Shown here: in pieces, positions 21,375-27,785 of the stretch | How positions within the stretch are numbered: position 1 is the first letter of the stretch | How the letters are laid out: each line of letters begins with the position of its first letter | DNA from: JBBRUG01 sp038247995 | Lineage (GTDB): Bacteria; Chloroflexota; Chloroflexia; Chloroflexales; Chloroflexaceae | Reading direction: 5' to 3' | DNA: 28,540 bases | NCBI GenBank assembly: GCA_038247995.1 | Contig: JBBRUG010000030.1 | Location: 1-28,540, forward strand | Made by a program: the position numbers and the translations under genes | Notes under the pieces: model-generated | What the model was told of the DNA's origin: nothing | Databases searched by the model: none | What the model saw: the letters and a program-made list of their open reading frames with translations, nothing else

Positions 21375-23414
21375 CTAAGCCTTGTCGCTGGCTTCCAATT
21401 CGGCCAGTGCTACCCCACCCGCCACGCTGCTGCCTGCCGCATACGGTAAGCGTCGCACTCGTCCGGCGTATGGCGCAGTGATTGTATGCTCCATCTTCAT
21501 GGCCTCCAGCACCACTAATGCTTGCCCCTCTGCGACCATATCGCCCTCGCGCACCAGCACCTGAACCAACGTACCCGGCATTGGCGCCAGGAGGCCGGCA
21601 GCGCCAAGATCGCCGCCGAGGCGGTGTAGGCTATCGGCGCTCAATGGCTGTGGGTGGGCCAACCGATAGGTGTGACCAGCGTAGGCCAGCAGCAGGTCGC
21701 CGGCCGGATCGCGGGCGATGCGCAGACGGGCAGGCTGATCATTGAGGGTGATCACGATCTCGGCGGGGCCGGTGGCTAGCCTTGCAGCGTTGTAGGTTGT
21801 GCCGTTGATCGTGAAACTCCAGCCCGGAGCAACCTGATTGGCGAGCACTGTGTAGTTCTGGTCGCCGCTGGTGAAATTGAATGGAATACCAACGGCGCCG
21901 ATGCGCCATTGCGTAGCAAAGGGGTCGCTGGTGGCCATAACGGTTTGATTTGCCGTTGCTCCATCCAATTCCCAGAGTGCAGCGGCAGCCAGCACGGCCG
22001 GCGGTACTTCAGCCGGCGCAGCCACATCCAGCGGGTGTTCAGCGAGGAAGCCGGTGTGGGTGTCCCCGGCGCCAAAGGCCGGATGTCTGGCCAGGGCGCG
22101 CAGCAGCGGCAGGTTGGTGATCAGGCCGAGGATCGCCACATCGTCCAGCGCACGCCCCAGACGTGCAACGGCGTCCTCCCGATCGAAGCCGGCAACAATC
22201 AGCTTGGCGATCAGCGGATCATAATGCACAGTTACTTCGTCGCCGCTGGTGAGGCCGCTATCGGTACGCACGCCGGGGCCAAGGGGAAATTCAACCAGTT
22301 CCAACCGCCCGATTGCGGGCAAGAATTGCACCGGATCTTCGGCATAGATCCGTGCCTCGATCGCGTGGCCGCGCAAGCTTACCTGCTCCTGCGTGAATGG
22401 GAGACGTTCGCCGGCCGCAACCGCAATTTGTAGATGCACCAGATCAAGCCCGCTGACCAGTTCCGTCACCGGATGCTCTACCTGGAGCCGGGTATTCATT
22501 TCGAGAAAGTAGTAAGGATGAGCGCGCCAGGCCGGGCCGTGGTCGCTGTTTGCGTCACTCACGGGCGCTGGGCCGATGCCAAGCACAAACTCCACCGTGC
22601 CGGCGTTTACATACCCGGCATTACGGGCCAACCGGACTGCCGCAGCGCCCATTTCGGCGCGTAGTTCAGCACTCAGGCCGGGGGCCGGCGACTCTTCGAG
22701 GATCTTCTGGTGACGGCGCTGGATCGAGCATTCGCGCTCGCCGAGATGGACCACATTGCCGTGGACATCGGCGAAGACCTGGATCTCGATGTGGCGCGGG
22801 CGCTGCACCAGATGCTCAATAAACACCGTCGCGTCGCCAAAAGCGGTCTGGGCTTCGCGTTGCGCACCGGATAATGCAGCGGGCAACTCGGTGGCGTTGC
22901 GCACAATCCGCATGCCTTTACCGCCGCCGCCGGCGCTGGCCTTGATCAGCAAGGGGTAGCCAATCTGCTCGGCCTCAATCAGCAGGCGCTCCACCGACTG
23001 ATCGGCGCCGTCGTAGCCGGGCACCACTGGTACACCGGCTCGGCGTGCAAGCGCCCGTGCGCCGATCTTCCCGCCCATGGCTTCAATTGCGGCCGGCGGC
23101 GGCCCGATGAAAACAATACCCGCGTCGGCGCACTGCTGCGCAAAGGCGGCGTTCTCGGCCAGAAAACCGTAACCGGGGTGGATTGCCTCGGCGCCGCTCG
23201 CGTGGGCCGCCGCGATAATCGCCTCGGCGCGCAAATAGCTCTGGGCTGCCGGCGCCGGGCCGATCAGGATCGCGCGATCAGCGAGGCGCACATGTAGCGC
23301 CGTTGCATCGGCAGCGGAATACACGGCAATGGGGCTAATGCCCAGTTCACGGCAGGCGCGGATGATCCGCACCGCAATCTCGCCTCGGTTTGCAATCAGG
23401 ATGCGTGTGAACAT
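21375..23414 (-). CDS. Acyl-CoA carboxylase alpha subunit (biotin carboxylase + biotin carboxyl carrier fusion)
   Basis: A 679-residue protein that carboxylates its own biotin with ATP and bicarbonate; a separate carboxyltransferase, not in the window, moves the carboxyl to acetyl-, propionyl- or methylcrotonyl-CoA. The biotin carboxylase part (about 1-450) shows RILIANRGEIAVRIIRA, HPGYGFLAEN, KASAGGGGKGMR, HIEIQVFAD, GERECSIQRRHQK and EMNTRLQVEHPVTE. The C-terminus is a biotinyl domain with EAMKMEH, Lys640 being the biotin site. An insertion of roughly 18 residues (around GIGPAPVSDANSDHGPAW) lies between TVEFVL and FLEMNTRLQ. The acyl specificity cannot be read from this subunit; propionyl-CoA would fit the nearby mutase genes. 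The start is 32 bases after the LLM oxidoreductase stop, suggesting an operon. Confidence 0.93.
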   Translation of the reverse strand: MFTRILIANRGEIAVRIIRACRELGISPIAVYSAADATALHVRLADRAILIGPAPAAQSYLRAEAIIAAAHASGAEAIHPGYGFLAENAAFAQQCADAGIVFIGPPPAAIEAMGGKIGARALARRAGVPVVPGYDGADQSVERLLIEAEQIGYPLLIKASAGGGGKGMRIVRNATELPAALSGAQREAQTAFGDATVFIEHLVQRPRHIEIQVFADVHGNVVHLGERECSIQRRHQKILEESPAPGLSAELRAEMGAAAVRLARNAGYVNAGTVEFVLGIGPAPVSDANSDHGPAWRAHPYYFLEMNTRLQVEHPVTELVSGLDLVHLQIAVAAGERLPFTQEQVSLRGHAIEARIYAEDPVQFLPAIGRLELVEFPLGPGVRTDSGLTSGDEVTVHYDPLIAKLIVAGFDREDAVARLGRALDDVAILGLITNLPLLRALARHPAFGAGDTHTGFLAEHPLDVAAPAEVPPAVLAAAALWELDGATANQTVMATSDPFATQWRIGAVGIPFNFTSGDQNYTVLANQVAPGWSFTINGTTYNAARLATGPAEIVITLNDQPARLRIARDPAGDLLLAYAGHTYRLAHPQPLSADSLHRLGGDLGAAGLLAPMPGTLVQVLVREGDMVAEGQALVVLEAMKMEHTITAPYAGRVRRLPYAAGSSVAGGVALAELEASDKA

Positions 23415-23446
23415 CGGTGGTCGGCAATCTGCGCAAGCGGCGGATT

Positions 23447-24427
23447 CTATTTCAATTTCGGCAAGACATGCTCACCGAAGGCGCGGATCCACTGCTCCTG
23501 GTTGCGCCCGACGTTGTGGACATAAATCTCATTGAAGCCAAGATCGATATAACTCTGGAGTTGCGCCCGGTGCTCGTCGAGATCGGCGGAAATCAGCACG
23601 CGACCCTTGAAGTTCTCAGCGCGTACGAGTTTCGCCATGGCCGCAAAATCCTCGGGCGAGCGAATGTCTTGCTTGGGGAAATTCATGCCGCCGTTGGGCC
23701 ACTCGGTGATCGCGCTCTGTAAGGCCTCTTCGTATGTTTCGGCCCAACTGACGTGAATCTGGAGCAGCTTAGGCATCTTGTCGGGATCTTTGCCCGCCTC
23801 GCGGGCGCCGGTGGCAAAGTCGCTCACAATCCGCTTGAGCTTGTCGGGGGCGGCGCCGGGCGTGATCAAGCCGTCGGCAACCTTACCGGCCCAGCGCAGC
23901 GTTTGCGGGCCGGTGGCCGCAATATATACCGGCACCGGCTGCTCGGGCAGCGTCCACAACTTTACCTTATTCATCTCGTAATACTGGCCGCGGAAACGTG
24001 CTTCTTTGCCGCTGAGCAGCTTCTGAATAATCTCCGTGGCCTCTTGCAGCATCTCAAAGCGGATCAGCGGCTCGGGCCAAACGCCGCCGACGACATTTTC
24101 GTTCAGCAGTTCACCGCTGCCGAGGCCAAGCCAGAAGCGGCCTGGGAACATCGCGCCGAGCGTCGCGGCGGCATGCGCGATCACCGAGGGGTGGGTACGA
24201 AAGGTGGGGCAGGTAACACCTGGGCCAAAGGAGTGATTTGTCACGGCGCCGAGGGCGCCCATCCAGCTATATGCGAAGGCATTGTGGCCCTGTGCGGGCA
24301 CCCAGGGCTGAAAGTGATCGGCGGCCATAACGCCTTTGAAACCATATTGCTCAGCGAGCTTGCTATGCTCTAGCAATTCGTTGGGGTGAAACTGCTCCAG
24401 GGCGGCCGAAAGACCAATCGTAACCAT
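23447..24427 (-). CDS. LLM-class flavin/F420-dependent oxidoreductase (F420-G6PDH-like family)
   Basis: About 326 residues of the luciferase-like monooxygenase TIM-barrel superfamily. ATG 24427 is chosen because AAGGAG lies 8 bases upstream; the frame extends to 24502 without a site. MVTIGLSAALEQFHPNELL, GVMAADHFQPW, GPGVTCPTFRTHPSVIAHAAATL, GRFWLGLGSGELLNE and VPVYIAATGP are typical of the branch close to F420-dependent glucose-6-phosphate dehydrogenase (FGD-like). F420 use is inferred from family membership; the substrate is unknown. The last codons run to 32 bases before the biotin-carboxylase start, so the two genes are likely co-transcribed, although no known pathway links them. Confidence 0.88.
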   Translation of the reverse strand: MVTIGLSAALEQFHPNELLEHSKLAEQYGFKGVMAADHFQPWVPAQGHNAFAYSWMGALGAVTNHSFGPGVTCPTFRTHPSVIAHAAATLGAMFPGRFWLGLGSGELLNENVVGGVWPEPLIRFEMLQEATEIIQKLLSGKEARFRGQYYEMNKVKLWTLPEQPVPVYIAATGPQTLRWAGKVADGLITPGAAPDKLKRIVSDFATGAREAGKDPDKMPKLLQIHVSWAETYEEALQSAITEWPNGGMNFPKQDIRSPEDFAAMAKLVRAENFKGRVLISADLDEHRAQLQSYIDLGFNEIYVHNVGRNQEQWIRAFGEHVLPKLK

Positions 24428-24485
24428 AATAGAGACTCCTTGTTCAGGAAGCAGATGCTGCGGAAGGGATGTCTCTTCAGTATAC

Positions 24486-24523
24486 CCCAGGTAGTGGTGC
24501 ATCAGGACGCGCCACCACCTGGG
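24486..24523 (-). terminator. Hairpin downstream of the DinB-like gene
   Basis: CCCAGGT...GGTG (24486-24499) pairs with CACCACCTGGG (24513-24523), leaving a 3-base bulge. It starts 15 bases past the stop at 24538 and could terminate that transcript ahead of the LLM gene. Confidence 0.4.
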
Positions 24524-24537
24524 CCTGTTACGCTATC

Positions 24538-25035
24538 TTACGTTCGCTCCAGCCACAACCCCTGCATATGGCGCACCGAGATGATCTCGCAGGTGTGGTA
24601 GCTATTGTGCGCGAGCATGGAGCTGAACATACCGTGGATTGGCCCCCAGTTTGGGATTTCCCGCTCCAGATCAGGATTACTGAGCGTAGCTGCGTAGGCG
24701 GCGAAGGCGCTATTGGCCGCCAGTGCGCGTTCGCGGGCCGCCTGCCATGCTGCATCGTCGTTCGGATCGCCAATCGGTACCCAGCCGCCCCAATTTGGCG
24801 CCCCGAACTCCTCTGGCGTCACTGTTTCCCCGCGCACCATGCGGTGCGGTACTTCATTCCAGAACCAGACATGGTTCACGATCGCCCAGATCGAGTTGAA
24901 CCCTTCGGCCGGGACGTGCGCGGCCTGGGCCGCAGTCAGGTCGGCGCTGGCAAGGTTAAATGTCGCAAACGCCTCAACTTCGGGATGATTAAAGAGCCGC
25001 GTCAATGCTGAACCCAGGTGTGCTCCCTCAGCCAT
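24538..25035 (-). CDS. DinB-like metal-binding four-helix protein
   Basis: A 165-residue protein, start ATG 25035 behind GGGAGG at a spacing of 5-6. It has the DinB/YfiT four-helix pattern with three candidate metal-binding His residues: one in WAIVNHVWFWNEV, and two in GMFSSMLAHNSYHTCEI. Members act as thiol-dependent S-transferases (bacillithiol, mycothiol) or are uncharacterised, and some are stress-induced; which applies here is not visible. It is divergent from the ArsR-type regulator gene (25205), with about 170 bases between containing a repeated TGTCCTGA element, so that regulator may control it. This is inference. Confidence 0.82.
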   Translation of the reverse strand: MAEGAHLGSALTRLFNHPEVEAFATFNLASADLTAAQAAHVPAEGFNSIWAIVNHVWFWNEVPHRMVRGETVTPEEFGAPNWGGWVPIGDPNDDAAWQAARERALAANSAFAAYAATLSNPDLEREIPNWGPIHGMFSSMLAHNSYHTCEIISVRHMQGLWLERT

Positions 25036-25111
25036 GGAACCTCCCTAACGTGCTCGCGCCCCATTTGCGCAGGTAGATAGCACAAGTGTACGGATAAAAC
25101 AGGGCGAAGTC

Positions 25112-25138
25112 TGTCCTGATATTAGGGTGTCCTGACAC
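25112..25138. promoter_or_regulatory. Repeated TGTCCTGA boxes with a GTGTC-CT-GACAC palindrome (possible operator)
   Basis: TGTCCTGA occurs at 25112-25119 and 25128-25135, 16 bases apart. The second copy lies in a perfect 5-bp-arm palindrome (25127-25138), ending 7 bases before the -35 of the regulator gene. Position between divergent genes makes autoregulation plausible. Confidence 0.45.
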
Positions 25139-25145
25139 GTACGTC

Positions 25146-25174
25146 TTGACATCCCTGCGCACGCCTCGTACAGT
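25146..25174 (+). promoter_or_regulatory. Sigma-70 promoter of the ArsR-type regulator
   Basis: TTGACA (25146-25151) is a perfect -35, followed after 17 bases by TACAGT (25169-25174; 4 of 6 matches). Predicted start is near 25181, leaving a leader of about 24 bases with GAGGAGG. Confidence 0.6.
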
Positions 25175-25204
25175 ACCACGTATATATTGAGGAGGCCGAC
25201 GAAG

Positions 25205-25510
25205 ATGACGGCTGACCAATCGCCCCAATTACCCTCCGACCGTCTGTTGGCGCAGACCTGTAAGGCGCTCGGTAACCCGGTGCGGGTCCAGATTATGCGT
25301 TATGTGCTGGAACACCCTGGCTGCATCGGAAACCAGATCTTGTTACACCTGCCTGCCGATGCGCCGCATGCGCAGAGTACCATTTCCCAGCATCTACGCG
25401 TGTTACGTGAAGTAGGATTGCTCGACAGCCATGGCGAAGGGCCGGCTGTAGCATACTACGTTAATACCGAGCGCCTGAGCTGGCTGCGTGATGCACTGAC
25501 AACGTTGTAG
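25205..25510 (+). CDS. ArsR-family winged-helix transcriptional regulator
   Basis: A 101-residue DNA-binding protein. ATG 25205 is chosen because GAGGAGG (25189-25195) lies 9 bases before it and the in-frame TTG at 25187 overlaps that site. KALGNPVRVQIMRYVLEHPG is the typical first helix pair; STISQHLRVLREVGLL is the recognition helix region; GPAVAYYVN is the wing. No Cys pair of the ELCVC type is present, and the two Cys residues (TCKALG and GCIGNQ) do not form a known metal site, so the signal is probably not arsenic. It is divergent from the DinB-like gene. A consensus -35 and a palindromic box just upstream suggest self-regulation. Confidence 0.88.
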   Translation: MTADQSPQLPSDRLLAQTCKALGNPVRVQIMRYVLEHPGCIGNQILLHLPADAPHAQSTISQHLRVLREVGLLDSHGEGPAVAYYVNTERLSWLRDALTTL

Positions 25511-25513
25511 AGC

Positions 25514-25527
25514 CGCCTGCGTCCTGC
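25514..25527. repeat. Two heptamers of the CGCCTGC/GTCCTGC family
   Basis: CGCCTGC and GTCCTGC in tandem, in the short gap between the convergent regulator and MoxR stop codons. The same units make the array at 1672-1706. Confidence 0.5.
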
Positions 25528-25537
25528 CGCGTGGCAA

Positions 25538-26500
25538 TCATTCCACCGGCACCGGCGCGCGTTCACAGATCTGGGCCACAACATCGGTGGCGCTCCGTCC
25601 ACGCAGGCGCGCTTCGGCCGTAAGCATCATGCGGTGGTTCAACACCGGCGCCGCCAGTGCCTTTACATCGTCCGGCAACACGAAGGTTCGGCCGTGGAGT
25701 GCGGCGCGCGCCTGCGCAGTCTGATATAACGCCAGCGATCCCCGTGGGCTGGCACCCAACTCAATATCGGGATGGACACGCGTGGCGCGCACCAGTTCAA
25801 CCATGTAACGCCGCACATCGGCACTCACCCCGATGCTGCGCACCTCAGCCTGGGCATGGGTCAACTCGGCGGCACTCACTACCGGCTGCAGCGCGGCCAG
25901 CGGATTGCTGCGCTCATAGCGCATGAGGATCTGCTCTTCTTCGGCTTGCGATGGATAGCCCATCAGTAACTTCAGCAAGAAGCGGTCGAGTTGGGCTTCA
26001 GGCAGCGGAAAAGTACCCTCAAGTTCGACAGGGTTCTGGGTGGCGATGACGAGGAAGGGGCGCGGGAGTTGCCGGGTTGCACCGTCGATCGTAACGGTGC
26101 GCTCTTGCATGGCCTCCAACAGGGCGCTCTGCGTGCGCGGCGTGGCCCGGTTGATCTCGTCGGTCAGCACAATCTGGGCGAAGATCGGCCCCTGGCGAAA
26201 TTGAAACTCGCCAAGCTTCTGATTGAAAAATGAAAGCCCGGTCACATCGGAAGGCAACAAGTCGGGGGTAAACTGAATGCGCTGAAAGCTACATCCGAGT
26301 GAGGCCGCCAGAGCGCGCGCCAGGCTCGTCTTCCCTGTTCCAGGCACATCCTCCAGCAAAACATGGCCTTCGCACAGCAAGGCGACCAACAAGAGTTCGA
26401 CGATCTCGGCTTTGCCGACGATGGCGCGGGCAATATTCTCCTGGGCGCGGGCCGCGATCACCTGAATTGCCGCCACCCGCTCGGCGCTGATTTGCTCCAC
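25538..26500 (-). CDS. MoxR-type AAA+ ATPase
   Basis: A 320-residue AAA+ ATPase. The start is GTG 26500 (MEQISAERV) with AGGAG 5 bases upstream. Walker A is DVPGTGKTSLARAL; Walker B is IVLTDEINRATPRTQ; sensor 1 lies at VIATQNPVELEGTFPLPEAQLDRF; the lid contains SPRGSLALYQTAQARAAL. MoxR ATPases work as chaperones that load cofactors or activate VWA-domain proteins, usually beside DUF58 and VWA genes. None of these partners is adjacent here: the genes either side are an ArsR regulator and a Fe-S carrier on the opposite strand, so this copy is solitary. Its promoter is a good sigma-70 site at 26542-26569. Confidence 0.93.
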   Translation of the reverse strand: MEQISAERVAAIQVIAARAQENIARAIVGKAEIVELLLVALLCEGHVLLEDVPGTGKTSLARALAASLGCSFQRIQFTPDLLPSDVTGLSFFNQKLGEFQFRQGPIFAQIVLTDEINRATPRTQSALLEAMQERTVTIDGATRQLPRPFLVIATQNPVELEGTFPLPEAQLDRFLLKLLMGYPSQAEEEQILMRYERSNPLAALQPVVSAAELTHAQAEVRSIGVSADVRRYMVELVRATRVHPDIELGASPRGSLALYQTAQARAALHGRTFVLPDDVKALAAPVLNHRMMLTAEARLRGRSATDVVAQICERAPVPVE

Positions 26501-26541
26501 ATTCGCTCCTATAGCGCTATTTTCGCGTCTGCTGTCCGGCT

Positions 26542-26569
26542 ATCATACGTACAGGCGTCCGATTGTCAA
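26542..26569 (-). promoter_or_regulatory. Sigma-70 promoter of the moxR-type gene
   Basis: On the minus strand TTGACA (26569-26564), 16 bases, then TATGAT (26547-26542; 5 of 6). Predicted start is near 26535, giving a leader of about 35 bases. Confidence 0.7.
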
Positions 26570-26619
26570 TATGAAGTTAGGACTTTCGAAAGAAAAGACT
26601 AGCAATTCAGCCCAAGATC

Positions 26620-26628
26620 TGCTATACT
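26620..26628 (+). promoter_or_regulatory. Extended -10 element TGCTATACT of the Fe-S carrier gene
   Basis: TGC-TATACT lies about 63 bases upstream of ATG 26691. No -35 hexamer is present. It supports the start at 26691 rather than an in-frame ATG at 26571, which would lie upstream of transcription. Confidence 0.55.
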
Positions 26629-26690
26629 CTCGTGTAGCAATACCTGCCCTCATCGAGGGCCGTTACCCTGGTTTTGAGGAGGATACATTC

Positions 26691-27158
26691 ATGACGACGG
26701 TTGATCGCAGCCTGATCGAACTTCAGCCGATGACCCCGCAGCCGATGGTGCTGGTAACCGAGACGGCTTCGAGCCGTTTGGCCACAATGATGCGCGAGAA
26801 GGAACTTGCCGGTTACGCCCTGCGCGTGTTTGTAGCAGGCGGCGGCTGCTCAGGCCTTCAGTATGGTATGACGTTCGACGACGAGACCCGCGAAGGCGAT
26901 AGCGAGTTCTATGCCGATGAACTGCGCGTAGTGGTTGATCCGATTAGCGCCGGTTACCTGATGGGCGCTTCAATCGACTTTATCGATAGCCTGATGGGCG
27001 GCGGCTTCAAAATCGACAATCCCAATGCTGTTTCTTCATGTGGCTGTGGCCATTCCTTCCGTACGGCCAGCGATGCTGCCGGTGCGGAGGAAGATGAGTA
27101 CAGCGGCGGCAGCAGCGGCGGCGGCGGCGGCGGCGGTTGCGGCACCTGCGGCAGCTAA
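26691..27158 (+). CDS. A-type iron-sulfur carrier (HesB/IscA/ErpA family) with Gly-Cys tail
   Basis: A 155-residue protein; ATG 26691 follows GAGGAGG (26676-26682) by 8 bases. The A-type scaffold is complete: Cys53 in AGGGCSGLQY, and Cys117 and Cys119 in SSCGCGHSF, the three cluster or iron ligands. Such proteins pass Fe-S clusters to apo-enzymes. The N-terminal 18 residues (MTTVDRSLIELQPMTPQP) are longer than in typical ErpA. The C-terminus carries an unusual extension of about 30 residues: an acidic stretch, a run of seven Gly and GCGTCGS, adding Cys150 and Cys153. These could form a second metal site or a disulfide; I know of no precedent. No isc or suf genes are adjacent. It ends before a strong terminator. 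Confidence 0.92.
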   Translation: MTTVDRSLIELQPMTPQPMVLVTETASSRLATMMREKELAGYALRVFVAGGGCSGLQYGMTFDDETREGDSEFYADELRVVVDPISAGYLMGASIDFIDSLMGGGFKIDNPNAVSSCGCGHSFRTASDAAGAEEDEYSGGSSGGGGGGGCGTCGS

Positions 27159-27172
27159 TGCGCTGAGACTGG

Positions 27173-27203
27173 GCGGGGGAGCCATGGGCTCCCCCGCTTT
27201 TTT
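27173..27203 (+). terminator. Factor-independent terminator of the Fe-S carrier gene
   Basis: An 11-bp perfect stem (GCGGGGGAGCC 27173-27183, GGCTCCCCCGC 27187-27197) with a 3-base loop is followed by six T residues (27198-27203). This is the most canonical terminator in the window. The next start codon lies 3 bases after the T run. Confidence 0.93.
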
Positions 27204-27206
27204 GTT

Positions 27207-27566
27207 ATGGAACAGCTTGATCTGCGGCATGCATACTACGAAGGCATTCGGCTCTTTAATCGGGGTGAGTATTGGCATGCTCACGAGCAGTGGGAAGCAT
27301 GCTGGCTTGCTTCGAGCGAACCCGATGCAACGTTCTACAAAGCGATTATTCAAGTCGCTGCTGCGCTGGTTAAATGGCAACAGCATAATCAGCGCGGTCT
27401 ACAGCTCAATTGGGCGAAGAGCCGTTCGTACCTCATAACCCTGCCCCCCACATTCCACGGCCTCGATCTCATTCAGTTACGCGGCGTGATGGACCAGTTT
27501 GTTGCTGAGCCGGGCCATTTCCCGCCTGTGCTCCAATTGGCGGATCCAAATGCTCGCGGTGAATAG
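27207..27566 (+). CDS. DUF309 family protein
   Basis: A 119-residue soluble helical protein. IRLFNRGEYWHAHEQWEACWLA is the DUF309 signature (F-N-x-G-x-Y/F-x-x-H-x-x-W-E), followed by the helix KAIIQVAAALVKWQQ and a second half starting GLQLNWAKSRSYL. DUF309 proteins are widespread in bacteria and have no established function. ATG 27207 starts only 3 bases after the terminator T run, leaving no room for a ribosome site outside the hairpin. Expression may need read-through or a leaderless transcript. No other in-frame start would keep the conserved helix. Confidence 0.85.
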   Translation: MEQLDLRHAYYEGIRLFNRGEYWHAHEQWEACWLASSEPDATFYKAIIQVAAALVKWQQHNQRGLQLNWAKSRSYLITLPPTFHGLDLIQLRGVMDQFVAEPGHFPPVLQLADPNARGE

Positions 27567-27630
27567 GCTTGTTTTAGTTGATGTTTGATCCCAACTTTCT
27601 TCAGAAAGACTATTAAAGCTGCGTTTACTG

Positions 27631-27639
27631 TGATATACT
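27631..27639 (+). promoter_or_regulatory. Extended -10 element TGATATACT upstream of the response regulator
   Basis: TGA-TATACT gives a predicted transcription start near 27646 and a leader of about 140 bases. The leader begins with a hairpin: CCCAT-T-GCG (27647-27655) pairs with CGC-ATGGG (27662-27669), loop GTTTTT. Apart from this the gap 27567-27785 holds nothing I recognise. Confidence 0.45.
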
Positions 27640-27785
27640 GCTTTTCCCATTGCGGTTTTTTCGCATGGGATATTGCTGCATGTTCCCAACATAATTGCTC
27701 CTATAGGTGTTGACCGGTAGTAACGAATCGGCCAAGCGGCGACCAACTACATGCTTGTCATGCCCCGATTAAGAAAGGCGTCGTC

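Noticed and set aside
25028..25228. Small minus-strand frame overlapping the divergent promoter region
   Set aside because: It covers the arsR-type promoter and the DinB ribosome site and has no family features.
26571..26690. N-terminal extension of the Fe-S carrier from an ATG at 26571
   Set aside because: It would start upstream of the extended -10 element, lacks a ribosome site, and ATG 26691 has a perfect GAGGAGG.
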